Shown here piece after piece: positions 35,501 to 48,194 of a stretch of DNA of 64,000 nt (positions within the stretch are counted from its first letter, which is position 1; every line of letters begins with the position of its first letter). Source of the DNA: Sepioteuthis lessoniana (Eukaryota; Mollusca; Cephalopoda; Myopsida; Loliginidae). The notes beneath the pieces were generated by a model, which was not told the origin of the DNA, searched no databases, and worked only from the letters and a program-made list of their open reading frames with translations. The stretch spans positions 109,367,732-109,431,731 of the forward strand of contig OY757913.1 of NCBI GenBank assembly GCA_963585895.1. The letters are read 5' to 3'. A program made the position numbers and the translations under genes.

Positions 35501-37996
35501 GAATGTAGTCCTGCTCCAATCAATTCTATACTTCCTGATTTGGAACAGCCCGATTTTGGGGACCAGCAAATCAATACTATTGATGAACTTGTCATTAAAT
35601 CGGAACCAATTTTAGATGTGGAACCAACTACTTCGGTAGAGAACAATTTGCAAAATGTGACAATTGAGAAAAAGATGCAAGATACCATTTGCCTAAACAA
35701 AAGTCCCGATAAAATCAGTTTAATGTTTACTTGCCCACAAATGATAACTGATGCGCTCGAAACAGTAAAAGCAGACGATTTTTTAATAAGAGATGATCTT
35801 GAAGCTGAACGACACGAAACAATCGATAGAAATCTTGAAATAAAACATGAAGATACGACTTTTGATTTGAAGAAAGACACACCGCCATGTCCAGTGCGAA
35901 GAGAAATAGAGAATCGATGTCGGGCGATAAAACGAAAAAAAGCTGATCCCGAACTGGGAACCATGTCTGGAACGACATCTGATGCCGTTACTGTCGAAAA
36001 AGTAACACAGTCGAACGTTCACGTTAACATGCCCGTGTCTCCTGTCCGCACACCGGAAGTCTTGACGCGCGCGGGAGAAAAGGTCAGAATTTGTCAGAAA
36101 AATCAAACACAAAACGTTGAACCGGTCACAGCATCCGTCACGAGCAAAGTCGAGATCACATCGAGTCAAGTGATCCACCAACCCCAGAAGGATAGGCTGG
36201 TTGACACGCCAGATGCAAAGGGCGCGAGAAATCTTGCCCTGCAAGACGATGATTGCAAACAATTGTGGGAAAGCAGCAATGACAACAGCGTGAGGATCTG
36301 TCATTTTTCCCAAAGTCAGAAGCCGCCACTGTCGCCATCGACGGTGATCAAGCAAATTCTGCGAACGGAGTCGTCCCAGATTTTTCGAACAGATGACGAT
36401 CGGAAGATATTCGCCAAAAGTGTGGAATTCAGCAACAGTTTGCAAAAGGAATCAACACGATTCAAGGTGACCAAAAATATCTATCAAGTTCAACAGCGCA
36501 AGTCGAGTTACGGACAAATGAAAGTGATAGAGAAGGGGCTGAGAAACGTTCCCGCTAAAAAATGCTACAGCAGGGACGCTAGCTTTGAGAAAGACGCAAG
36601 AAGTGCGAATAAAGTTCAGCAAATGACTTTGATTCAAGATGTCGGCAAAAACACTTCCCAACGGAGGCAAATCGATGTGGTTCAAAATAGCAAAACAACA
36701 ACAAAATCCACGGTAAAGAACGGGAATGTTTTGGAACCGATAAAAAATAATAAAGGTAAGGAATTGTCAGGGAAAAATCCAAATCCCAAAAACAATTTCA
36801 AAAAATCTGTTTCATTAAACCTGAAGAGTGAGAAAACAATTATTGTTCCAACTGAAGTTTTTGAGAGCCAAAGTTCTGGGGACACCATTTACCAAGAGAG
36901 AATTCTCCCAGAAAATTTCTATGAACCGAAGAAATCTGACGGCAAAGGTGATCCTAGTCATAAATTCCCAGATGATGATAATTTACACTACTGCCCTAAG
37001 AGAGGAGCAACAGACAGTCAGAGAAACAGTAAAAGCATAAAACAAAGTTCAATCCAACGTGTCGCTTTGAGTAAAAGTAAAAACAAGGGACATCTTTCAG
37101 CTCCGTCTAGTCGTCGCAAAAAAACAAAAATGCCGAAATATTTACAGACAGAATCATTTGAATCATGCCAGGAAACATTGACGTCAGTCCAGATTTCAAC
37201 TCTGGCAATGTCTCCTCAGTGTACTCCTAGATCGAGCTTTGACTCGCAGTCGTTCAGATCAGTGCCAAATTCACCAAATTCGCCGCCCCATGAAGAAAAA
37301 AACTTTCAACGCATTTACTCTTGTTCCTCAAAGAAATCACCTCCAAGAAAAAACCGTCTTTCTTCTGGTTTAGAATTCCAGGCACAATATAATTCCTCTG
37401 AATTCAACATGGCACTTATCGCCTCTGAACAAAGAAAGAACCGCTTTCTTGCGCCCACTGACAAAACCACTACAGAAGATAACCAGTCCTCGTGTATGCC
37501 CGACCTCTCTGATTCCTCATCGTCACTGGTCGACTATAACCAAGACGGAGGGTTTATGCCTTTCTATTTTGAAAACCAGCCGACTTCTTCGTCAAGCGAC
37601 ATATCTGTGTTTCCGATTTCGTGTACGGATATGCATGAAGAAACTGATCGAATGTACTCGAATCTAAACGACTACAAAAATAACCGAAATTTTCTAAACC
37701 AGGGGCAGTTTTTGCAGACTCTGTGCAGCCGTTTGAACGATAACGAATCTCCTGGTGATTTGAACCGGGATCCCAAAAGCCAAAATGCTATTTACTTAAC
37801 TGAATCAATGTTTAATAATCTGAGCCGAAAGAAACGTCAGGATCCCTACGAACATTCAGCTCCACTGCCGCCGCCTCCTTCTCCACCTTCTCCTCCTCCA
37901 CATCAAAAGTGTTTTTCCCAGCGTCATCATGACAAAGATGTGGAATCAGACATGGTACCGATCCCAAAGACTTTTGGAAAAGGTGATAGCCGGTGA
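32595..37996 (+). CDS. Giant exon encoding a ~1,800-residue disordered protein segment
   Basis: This is the only long intact open frame in the window, free of stops from 32531 to the TGA at 37994. An ATG in good context sits at 32561, but the bases after it form a pyrimidine tract ending in CAG at 32594, with a possible branch site TTATTGAC. I therefore read 32595 as an exon start; an in-frame ATG at 32747 is another possible start. The product is rich in Ser, Lys, Asp, Glu and Asn, with no membrane segment or recognisable fold. Numbered from 32561, it has basic clusters near 1123-1127 (IKRKK), 1518-1521 (RRKK) and 1756-1759 (RKKR), psi-K-x-E sites at K603, K908, K1013 and K1095, and a proline run near 1768-1781. 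A donor at 37983 (AAAAG|GTGATA) would end the exon in phase 1, four codons before the stop. The family is unrecognised; a nuclear or scaffold role is only inference. Confidence 0.9.
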
Positions 37997-38368
37997 CAAA
38001 ATTCCTAGCATGACCTTTCTAAAGCCTGCACAATAGAAAGCATGTATTTTTGTATATATTTAAGCAAATCTCTGTAGAAAGCACTCTTTTTTAGTTTTCG
38101 TAATGCACATTTTGTGTTCAAGAATATTCATATGTATTGATGTAAAAACTTTTTAAAAAAAGAGAAAAAAAAAGGAAAAAAGTTATCAACTTTTGGGGGG
38201 GTATTTTAGGAATGTTAGGAATGTACACAATTTATATACCGAAGTATCATCTATTGTAAACCCTGTGATAATATATTTTAATATACAAATCAGTTTAAGA
38301 AAATTTTAAGTGTGTTTATTTTTGTGGATGGGGACGGATATTTCAACTTTTAAGAACAATTAAAAAGG
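37997..38368 (+). other. Possible 3' UTR or intron start after the giant exon
   Basis: AT-rich, non-coding DNA follows the stop at 37996. If the giant exon is terminal this is its 3' UTR; AATAAA motifs occur only further on (38595, 38926 and 40230). If the donor at 37983 is used it is the start of an 11.7 kb intron. The sequence alone does not decide. Confidence 0.4.
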
Positions 38369-39153
38369 GTACTTATGCATCTATGTTACCGCAAAAAAGC
38401 CGAACTTTCCCGAGCGTTTCCGGGCCGATAACAGAAAGAATCGGAATATTCCGGAACGAAATTTAAGCCAGCAGACGATAAAATAAGTCAATCAATTTGT
38501 TGACAAAACGCATGAAGACAAAAAAAAAAAAAAAAAGAAAGAGAAAAAGACAATTTTTAATGGATAATGTTACCAACTTTTTCAGGAGAAAAAGAATAAA
38601 TCAACAGTCAATGTGTGGTAATTTTCAATTGGAAAAAATAGTTTGAATTTTTATTTTATCTATTTGGGGGGTATCATTTTTTTGTCTTTTTAAATATTTT
38701 TTTCGTATTTATGCACTTATTGTACCGTGCAGAAGTACTAACGTGTTAACTTAGAAATCTATTCTTACCATAGGGAGTGGGGTGTAACTATTCTGTACTT
38801 TCACCTAACAATTTAATAATAATCCAGGTCCTGCATTTGGTGTTACGGCATCTCCAGGCCTAACTTTTCCTCATTTTTTTTTTTTTTTTTTTTAGGTGGC
38901 AAGGATTCTCACTTTTAATTTTGCCAATAAAGTTTTTTTCTTGGCAGAATTGGATCACCATTTCTGCACATTGTAGATTTTCGCTTAGCTGCGATAAATT
39001 CATGTTTACACTTGTTTGTAACTTTGTAAACAAATTGATTGAATTATTTTATCTTAAATTTGATTAGCTAGACGTTTCGGCATATTCCGATTGTTTCCGG
39101 ACACGCTCGGGAAAGTTCGGCTTTTTTGCGGTAAAATAGATGCATAAGTAACT
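38369..39153. mobile_element. Inverted-repeat (TIR/foldback) element downstream of the giant exon
   Basis: The first ~85 bases (38369-38453) reappear as reverse complement at 39071-39153 with few mismatches. Both ends share the cores TACTTATGCATCTA and CCGCAAAAAAGCCGAACTTT and a CpG-containing stretch around CCCGAGCG. The ~615 bp between are AT-rich and non-coding, with AATAAA at 38595 and 38926. Both flanks carry TTAAA-like sequence, so the target duplication is unclear. No transposase is visible. It fits a non-autonomous DNA element or foldback element. Confidence 0.75.
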
Positions 39154-39159
39154 TTAAAA

Positions 39160-39850
39160 GATTTATTTTACTTTATTTTATTCAATTTTTGTTAGAACTA
39201 TGTAAAACACTTTATTTTAATTTAGAAATATTTCTGTTAAGATACGATTCTGCAAATATTAGATTTTAATTTTGATATATATTTTCCCATTAGAAAAAGA
39301 GAAGGCAATTAAAGTTTCTCTAAAATAGGGGTTCGGTTTACAATGTACATATTATGCTAAAGTGGACCCCGATTTTATATCCCACTTAATGACACTGATG
39401 TGCTCATTTTACTCGAATATACATTGGTTGAATGAACCCTGACTTTGTGTCCATCTTTATATCGTTAAACTGAACCCATATTTTTTTATTTTTTTCCAAT
39501 TAACGACTATTTTGTTAATATTTTCTTCTTCTGCTTTTTCTTTCGTAGTTGCAAAGAGCCAATTTTCCTTCAATGTCAAAAAAATCTTTTTTCATCATAA
39601 ATAACTATTTTATTTAAATATTGTCAAAATTCATTTTTAAATCTAAAAATTCATTGCTTTCGTAAATAATTTGTATTAAACGATCGACTGTAACAAACAG
39701 CATAAATATTGAGACGTGTGTACATTACTCGCATTCTTAAATGGACCACGATCATTTAGTTGTATTGATATATTTAAATGAAAATATCAACTTCAGGTGT
39801 TTTTGTTTTTTTTTTTAATCTGATTTCTTTCTTGCTTCTCCAAATTTGTT

Positions 39851-39933
<83 letters not shown>

Positions 39934-41990
39934 TGGGTTTGGTTCCATCGAGAGATGTCTAAGATTTATACGCCTACGATTTTAGCGATCTCAAAAATCA
40001 GGTTTAAAAATTTGGTTCGTCAGACTTACGTGAGTGTTTATTGTTTTTGAAAGTTAAAAGGAATTTCTTTTCTAGTTGACTGGTTTTTGTTTATTTGTTT
40101 TCGTTTTTTGTTGTTTTTTTTTTTTGTTTTTTTTGTTGTTGTTTTTTTTTGTTTATTTATTTATTTATTTTTGTTTGTGTTTTTGGTTTTTATGTTTTTG
40201 TTTTGTTTTTATCTGTGCTTACTGTTTTGAATAAATTATAATGTTAATTGTCAATTCCTGATTTATCAAATTATCTTAAGATTTACAGGTCAACTACCGA
40301 CTGTAAAAAAAAAAAAACGGTCACACGACCAAATATTTCTTTGACACAAACTAAAAGTTTTGCTACTGAGGTCCGTCTTTCAAGAAGTGGTTAGGTTCTT
40401 TATTTAAGGTAAACCTGAAAAGAGGAAGGCCAAGGAAATAAGCTGTTCTTGATACTATCCACCCGTAAGCGGATGGGATACTATCCACCCGTAAGTGGAA
40501 GGAAATCATTGTGTTGAAACCTGACTATAGCAAGGAGGCTAGTTATGTAATGTATAATGACTATTTCGTGTAGTCCTGGGATTCTTTAACTTTTTACCTA
40601 ATTTATCCCTTATAACCAAATTTAATTTTCATTTACTCTCGAAGAAGGTGAATATTGCCGATATTTTTCCTTAGTTTCCCTCGATGCTATGATGAGAAGG
40701 GTTGATTTTTTAAAAGTGTTTTCAGTTTCAAGATAATAATTTTTACAAAATACTGAAAAGGTTATTATAAAGGAAATATTAAATCATATGACAACACCCA
40801 CACTAACAGATACCTTGCAATACTGAAACTGAAGAGCGGGATCTCTTTCGTCCAATCAGGATCTTTTGTTAATTATAATTTAATTTGAATTTTGCTTATT
40901 AAAAATCTGTTACCATAGATAAGAATTAAAATTTCAGGTGTTGTATTTAAATTTTACTTTTTAATTATTTTTCTTTCGTTTTTTAAAATCTATGTTTTTT
41001 ATTCTTCTTATTAGATAATCTTTTCTTTTTTTTCTGAAGACATTTTATACCTATTACAAAAGGAATATTTCAAAATTTAGTATTTCTATATAACAATTCG
41101 CAGAAAATCAACTTGTTTTTAAAAGTTTTCTATCTTGAAAATATGATTATATGCGTCGTCAACGTCGAAAAGATTGAGATCTTTTAGGTCAGGGCCAGAT
41201 TGTTCGTTCATATAAATAACTCATATGTTTTAATTGGGTTACATGTGAACAACACATCACTAGTGGCCATTAAACCCAAATAGTTATTCCTTTTGCTGGG
41301 TATAACATATCTGGGAGTTAGCCTATATGATCCAGCGATTTTGGTTCTGTTCTAAAGGGATTTATAAATGCAGTTTAGTAAATTTACTCCCTTTGGAGCC
41401 CTATGATTTTATTCACCCTCGCCCAGAGGTCAATATGGACCCCTATGAGAAGCCCTGCTGCAGAACTTGATATGCCAACAGTTTCATCGTTTTAATAAAA
41501 GTCTGAGCTGCTAGATACACGATTGTTTTCTCGTTTTTGCTTTATTTTGTTTTGTTTTTGTCTTGTTTCTTATTTCTAGTTTTTTTTATCTTATTTTATT
41601 TATCTTATTTATTTATTTATTTATTTATTTATTTTTGGTTTTTGGTTTTTCAAACTCACACACGGTTGATAATATTTCATCATTTACATATGGAAAAAAA
41701 AATCTGACCAAACACTGAAGACAGCCCAAACCTTTATGGGGCCCTTAGTGGAATTTGATTTGCGGGCAAGACCCACCTGCCCATAGTATTTATTATTGTC
41801 AGTGCTTGATCGTTCGCACACCTATTGTAAAAAAAAAAAAAATTCAAAGAAATCTAAGTTATTATTAAAGAAGCTTTCATTTTTAAGGCACAGATATAGT
41901 AATCGTAAATAGCATAATGGTTATCGTCGTAATATGGCAAACAACAAAATCCGTGGATGTTCAAGTCCTTTGAATAAAGTGACGTAGTAT
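39160..41990. other. Long intron-like stretch
   Basis: AT-rich DNA with homopolymers. A local direct repeat GATACTATCCACCCGTAAG appears twice at 40455-40500. No exon found. Confidence 0.45.
39851..39931. repeat. (TA)n(TG)n microsatellite
   Basis: TA run then about 28 TG units in intron-like DNA. Confidence 0.95.
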
Positions 41991-42079
41991 ATGTGTATAT
42001 AAACTACGAACATCCTCCTATATCTTGTGAATCATCTTTTAGCATATCTACAATACATTATATGAGACACACTTCGCAT

Positions 42080-42345
42080 CACAGTTATCGTTGGAGGGAA
42101 TGGAATCAGCGACTCAAATCGGAGTTCAACTCTTCGACGAAGTTGTTTGCGTTTCACAACGTCCAAACACTTTTTGAAAATGCAATAACCTATCTATTCT
42201 CCACCAACACCAACACCAGATATGGATGAATAATAGGACAGACTGAGTTCTTTTGCCTTGGTTAGGCAACCAGTTAATGAGAAGGAAAACTCTGAATTAA
42301 AACATTCTTTACTCTCCGAGTCCCTCAACCTGCCGGTTGGGGAGA
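42080..42345 (+). mobile_element. SINE-D copy, decayed 3' end
   Basis: CACAGTTATCGTTGGAGGG and GGAGTTCAACTCTTCGACG, body with GAGAAGGAAAACTCTGAATT. The end is rearranged. Confidence 0.65.
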
Positions 42346-42349
42346 GATT

Positions 42350-42610
42350 AAGTAAATATAAACTAATCTGAAAATTGATCAAGTGCTGAGGTAGCGGCCT
42401 TACGAGGTTTATTTAGCTTAGGCTTTGGACTAAGACTGCACACAATGACACATAACTAGTTCTTATAATGGAAATTGATCGCTAAATGAGTAGACATATA
42501 AGTTTTCTTCATTTACTTTACCGAACTAATCCTTTTTATTAAAGAAAGAATAATTCAAAGTTTGGAGACACTCTATATAATTAAAAAAAAAACTCGAAGT
42601 TGTATTTTGA

Positions 42611-42685
<75 letters not shown>

Positions 42686-43610
42686 CTGCTACCAAATCCA
42701 CCCAGAGTCAATCCGATCGGCGGCAAGAAAAATCTGGGTAATGAAAGAAATTGAAAAATTAATGGATGCCTCATAATTTTCTACTATATTATTGTACTTA
42801 TTGAATTCCATATATTTTTATACTTTTTTTTTATCCTGCATGAATGTACATTGGGTCCTAGTGACCTTTTTCTGTGCTCGTGGTTTTATAAACCTCAGCT
42901 ACCGCCCTCTGTATGTGAGCATGCGTCTTATCAAAAAATAATGGCCGATTTTATTACACATTCAAATGTAAAATCTCCAATTCTCTTACAAACAACCTTT
43001 TTTATTTTCGGGTGTATGTGTGAGTATGCAAGCACGCAATTGCATGCAACTAGTCTAGCTGCTTTTTTAGTCGACTGCAAAAAGCCTTCCACGTTTTGTG
43101 ACTATACAACACTCAAACGATATTTTTTCGCGCTTTCTATATCAATTCACCAAGATTGTCTTTTTTTTATTGATCTGTTTGTCTTCGCATAATCTAAGGA
43201 CACAAGAATATGTAGAGCTATAGCCACCAAATTTTCTGTGGTTATTACTAGATCCATGGAGCATGATTTTAGCGAATCGGTTACAAAAAAAAAATCCAAA
43301 ATAAAATTTGTTAACATGGGCTTTGATTCATAACGTAATTATGATACTAAACTAGTCCCTCACTTTGTGTCCACTAAACCAAATCTGTATTTTTTGTTTA
43401 ACTATATAAAGTAGGCATCTGGTTAAAAATTTCCTACCTAAAAACCAAAATTATACCCTTTTTTTATTTCACGACTTTTTGCAGATCATGCTGCATTTGT
43501 AGTTCGAGTATAAGACACCAGGGGGCCATAAACGTTCAAGAATCAGAGGAGACAGTTTTATGTAGAAGAATGAACCTCAGTCCCAATAACCCAAATATTC
43601 AAATGAGAAT
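42350..43610. other. Unannotated stretch
   Basis: Contains the (TG)n at 42613. A 113-codon open frame at 42851-43192 lacks convincing coding character. Confidence 0.4.
42613..42683. repeat. (TG)n microsatellite
   Basis: About 35 uninterrupted TG units. Confidence 0.95.
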
Positions 43611-43619
43611 TTGGTAATC

Positions 43620-43685
43620 ATCAAGTACCATTTTTGGAGTCTTCGGTATGACTCGACCATGGAATTGAACCCCGGTCTTCTACTC
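43620..43685 (-). mobile_element. SINE-C fragment, minus strand
   Basis: ATCAAGTACCATTTTTGGAG ... GGTATGACTCGACC ... GAATTGAACCCCGGTC is the reverse complement of the head and first body part. Confidence 0.7.
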
Positions 43686-44054
43686 TGCCAATTACCCTCA
43701 AAGTCAAATCTCGTTAAGATTCATGATTCTTTATCGCATTCAAAAAATAAAACCGGTTTGTATGCCGTTCAAGTCACTGTGTGGCTGCGGCAGATGTAGT
43801 AGTGAACTATCGCTTGACAAAGAATTAAACTTTTTTTTTACCAATGTACCACAGATTGAAACTGCGAATGCTTTCGTGGTCTCATCAAAAACATAAATAA
43901 CTCCTGTATTTCATAATTGGCAAGATCTCATTCTTAAAACCCCTTCCTCTACGCGTCTTGTACCCTTAGTAGTTCCCTCGCTCGGTTCAACGACCTGGCA
44001 GAGATAACAATGAGAACATATCCTTTTGAGTCCAAACCACTTCACCTGATAACA

Positions 44055-44575
44055 TGCAGAAAGGACAACGAGTATCCTGGATATGACACTAAACAATCTG
44101 ATGGTGAGATTCCAGCAATGCTGGAGCTTTGGGTAATGCGGAGTACTCCTTCATTGCCATCGCTCCCAGGTCCACTCTGGCCCCGGAGTGGTAGCACCTG
44201 ATAAGGGTCCTATCTATGGGTTAAATAGAACTAACGGCATACTTATGCTAAAATAAATTGTTTGATTAAACTAAATAGCTTAAAAATAGAAATTTTTTAT
44301 ACAATTAAACCGTACTTACAATTAAACAGCGTGCTTATGCTAAACTGAATTATTTGAAATTGAACTGTTTTTGACATTGAAACTGTACTTACACTAAACT
44401 GAATTGTTATATATAACTGCTTGAATAAACTGAATAGTTTGAAATAGAAATGTTTTTGACAAACTGTGTACTCATGCTAAACTGAATTGTTTGAAATGGA
44501 ACTGATAATTTACATAAAAATGGATTTGGCATTAAATAACCTACGAAGGTTGATATGCCATAAAACCAAAGCAAA
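44055..44575 (+). repeat. Composite repeat copy
   Basis: Head CAACGAGTATCCTGGATATG ... GGAGTGGTAGCACCTGATAA, internal units with ACTTATGCTAAACTGAATTG, tail GATTTGGCATTAAATAACC ... GGTTGATATGCCATAAAACC. Confidence 0.7.
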
Positions 44576-44682
44576 CCAAACCAAAGCAGAAAGGACAGCA
44601 CACAAACAAGTTTATCCTTGAAAGGGGGGAAAGCATCTTGTACATTTTTATGGATAAATTTCATCCCATTTATTGAATCTAT

Positions 44683-44941
44683 ACCAGCCATTAGACTAAT
44701 GAGTAGAGTGTCTGCCAATGGTCCGGAAGACCGGGGTTCAATCCCAGGTCGAGTCATACCAAAGACTCAAAAAGGGTACTTGATACCGCCTTGTTTAGAA
44801 CTCAGGATTATAAGGTAAGGATCATGTGTAAAGTGGAACAATCCAGGATATTGAGTAGCGCCCTCCCCGTCACCTCGCTGTGGTAGCTACTGAAAAGGGA
44901 GCTTTTTGGTCACCCTTGACTCAGGTCGCCAACTTTACTTT
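44683..44941 (+). mobile_element. SINE-C copy with target duplication
   Basis: Full head-to-end copy. TATTGAATCTAT (44671-44682) and TATTGATTCTAT (44942-44953) flank it as a 12 bp target duplication with one mismatch, which fixes the family length at about 260 bp. Confidence 0.85.
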
Positions 44942-45077
44942 TATTGATTCTATTGTTTCTTACCATTTCTTGTACCACTGCCATCGAGCAGGTAGTACAA
45001 TCTTCCTGGTCGGGTCAGTTTCACCCCTTCTACTCTCTCTCTCTTTGTCTCTTTCCGACATTACATTACCATATACG

Positions 45078-45079
<2 letters not shown>

Positions 45080-45121
<42 letters not shown>
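45080..45121. repeat. (TA)n array
   Basis: TA run; another short one at 45559-45582 and mixed CA/CT runs at 45755-45850. Confidence 0.9.
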
Positions 45122-45125
<4 letters not shown>

Positions 45126-45802
45126 TGGATATATGGGTGTATAACACTTTTCGCAGAGTGCATAAGTACTACAATTTTCTCCTAAGCAGAGCGCACATGT
45201 ACTATGCTAGTCTTTAATTATTAAGATTGTTTTCATGTTCTTCTCCATGAATATAGCTTGTTTATTGCAGGTATTGGTTCCCATACTGTCGATGGAGGCT
45301 AACGTTCCCGTCAATGGAACATTACATGTTAATATTCTTATTCTTATTCTGTTCTTTTTGAGTCTTGCATAAATCTATACTTTAAGTTAGCCAATAAGCT
45401 CGTGGGTGTGTATACTAATGAACAGACATCTTTTTTTCTGAACTGTGACATCGTAATTCATGTAACGTCACCCGATGCTTAATACACCCCGAGTTTAGAG
45501 ATGCAAATTTTAAATAATGAATCTTCGGTATTGGAGGAAAATGCGAAAGTCAAAAGCATATATATATATATATATATATATAATGTGAAAACCAATTGAA
45601 TGAGGTGTTTATGTATTCATCACAACGTTTCACTCTGTATGAACAACATCAAATATTATCTGTTTGAGTAAATTTATATAAGCTCAAACATTGATTTTTC
45701 ACATTTTTTTCAATTCTATTTCATCAAATTCTATATCCATATATTCATTTACATACACACACACACACACACTCACAACAACAACACATTTTCTCTCTCA
45801 CA

Positions 45803-45848
<46 letters not shown>

Positions 45849-45849
45849 T

Positions 45850-46180
45850 ACAATCACCAAGTCGTGTTGATAGCGTAGATTCCTTCGACTCCCTCTCGCC
45901 ATCCCTTACTACCATCGCTTCTAGCTGTCCTCTAGACAACATCTACTGTCCGCACAGAGCTGAATAATAAAGGCTTTTGGTGATCGGCCAACACTGTTGA
46001 GGCCAGTGGGGTAGACCCCTCCCTCCCACCTACTAACTGGAAAAGTTCAGCGGCGCCCAGCATGTCTGATTCATCTTACTTGGATGGTTTGTGAGATGGG
46101 AGGCCAGTGGTCGTAAACTGCTATTTTGTAGTGTCCCCTGAATGCCTAGGGGACTGGAAATTTTTTTGTCTCTGCCCCCG
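45850..46180 (-). mobile_element. Degenerate RTE-like LINE 3' fragment
   Basis: Minus-strand remnants of the LINE C-terminus (a CTCTCGCCATC-type block, then the AGCATGTCTGATTC region) can be followed with many substitutions and indels. Much older than the other copies. Confidence 0.5.
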
Positions 46181-46269
46181 CTCCAAAGAGATTTGCTTCT
46201 CGTGGTATCCTCTCATTAAACGAACCTTGTGTCACACCCCACTACCATGGAAGTGAGGGATAAATCCTG

Positions 46270-47240
46270 CTTACCTACAAAAATAATTGCAAATAAATAA
46301 ATAAAACGGTAAAAAATATGGTCCGTTTTAACCACCGTTTTAATTTGTTTTTAAAGTTGTTAGACGTATTGCAAGAAATTATAAGTAATATTCCACTAAA
46401 ATTGACCCCGTGTTACATTCTGCTCTCGGTGGAATGGTTTGGTAAATAGCTATGATAAGAAACAGTTAAAAGTTCAATAATATTAATATACGCGTGTATG
46501 TATTTATGGGACTGAACATAGCAATAATTGTGAGGTAAGTTGGTGTTGAGAGTTTATGCGGCTGACTTGTCGGATTGGCACGAAAGAGGATTGAGTAGAG
46601 GGAATAATATGATCATCTTTCTGCACAGCCAACACTGAACTTCTGACTCGCTTTATCTTCTTATTTAAATCTTTTAACCAGCTTCAAAAGGCTTCTAAAA
46701 TAAAAAGAAAAAAAAAACAATTGGCTCTTTAACCAATTTAGTTGTAATATGACCTGTTTTCTGCTTCGTCGAATTGTTATCAGCAGTCATATAAATATTT
46801 TCAAATCGTTTTTTTTTTTTTTGTTTTTTTTTTTTTTTTTTTTTGTGCGTCCAAATTTAATGGTTGGGCACCAGATTCAAAATTTGTGACCGAGTTTTTG
46901 AACTTTTGATTTGTTGATTTTTTTAATAACGGATTTCTGTTTGTTGATTTTGAATGTGTATTTCCCATTTTACCAAGTTTGTATTTACACTATAGGCTTC
47001 ACGGCAGCATAAAATATGTACGTAAACGTCTTTTTTATCACTTTTTCAGCTTTCTTATTAATTTGCATGCAGCTTAAAACTGAAAATGTTATCACCACTG
47101 CTTTTGTCTGCCGTGTACATTTTTAAGAATTCTTGAAACTCCTGAATGTTGTCTGTACAATCTCATTTGCTATGCAACGATCACATTTAGAACAATGTTG
47201 AGACTGTTTTTATACTGAGAATATATCGATAAAATAACGC
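46270..47240. other. Unannotated stretch
   Basis: SINE-D end fragments near 46190-46270 and 46398-46450, a poly-T run at 46810-46843, otherwise nothing recognised. Confidence 0.4.
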
Positions 47241-47469
47241 ACTGAAAAGTTCTCGGCCTGGCTAAGAAGAGCATTATCTGGAGCAGGGGGTCTCAACCGA
47301 CGCTCCGAGAGCCATATGCGTCCCTCAAGGCTAATCTGTGCGACCCTACATCTAACATTTGAAATTTTCTCTTTGCCTTTTGATGTTCACTCTGAGAAAA
47401 AGCACTATTACAACTGCAGAAGAAACTCTATAATCTTCAATAAGAAGATAAAGCGAGTCAGAAGTTCAA

Positions 47470-47690
47470 TGATTGCATTTCACATAGCACTAATACCCTT
47501 GGGAAAGGTATGAATCCAATTATTCTCCCTCCAGCTATGGGTAAATAGTAGGACAGACTAGGTTCTTCAGCCTTGGTGAGGCAACTAGTCTAGGAGAAGG
47601 AAAACTCTGAATTCAAACCTGTTAAACTCCGCTTAAAAATTGACCTTGTGTCATATCCTGCCCGAGCGGAGGGGTTGGTAAATAGGATAA
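47470..47690 (+). mobile_element. SINE-D, 5'-truncated, in the hAT-like element
   Basis: GATTGCATTTCACATAGCAC through GAGCGGAGGGGTTGGTAAAT; nearly identical to the 17.3 kb copy, so of similar age. Confidence 0.8.
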
Positions 47691-47964
47691 TCTTCAATGT
47701 TCAGAAGATTTAAACTCCAAGTTTCTTGCTACATCCTCGATTTTTATAAGAACTACGTGTTTACATCTGGATAATTCCCCAGCTTTATCACCCTCATCCA
47801 GCGAGTAGTGAGCCTGTTTGGTACTAAGTATCGTTGTGAACAGTTATTCTCCAAAATGAAGCTTGCCAAGAATACGCTGCCTTCATAACTGTCCAATCAT
47901 CACTTGTCTGATATGCTCCTTCTGTCAACCTCTTTATTTTACTCTGATATTACATCCTTTTGTG

Positions 47965-48194
47965 GGGGTGTCCTCGTGGTGTAATGGTTAAAGCGATGGA
48001 CTGCGGAAACGTAGTAAGCGAGTTCGTACTCCAGTCGCGCTATTACGTTCACTTTCGAGCAAATACCCTTGAGAAAGGTATGAACCCCCTTATCCTCCCA
48101 GCTATGGGTTAAATAGTACCACTACTGTTCTTCTAGGAGAATGGCTTTGGCATTAAATAACCTACAAAGGTTGATATGCCATTGAAACCAAACC
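47965..48194 (+). mobile_element. SINE-A, complete copy
   Basis: 230 bp copy with tRNA-like head and tail ending ATGCCATTGAAACCAAACC, flanked by a perfect 14 bp direct repeat TACATCCTTTTGTG (47951-47964 and 48195-48208). Confidence 0.92.

Noticed and set aside
33507-36888. Antisense open frames of 60-220 codons opposite the giant exon
   Set aside because: Shadows of a long, well-supported plus-strand coding exon.
42851-43192. 113-codon plus-strand frame
   Set aside because: Phe/Cys-rich, no splice-site support, no recognisable family; kept only as a note.
45265-45345. Acceptor-like TTTATTGCAG followed by a short open stretch
   Set aside because: No donor in a compatible position and no phase match with the other exons.
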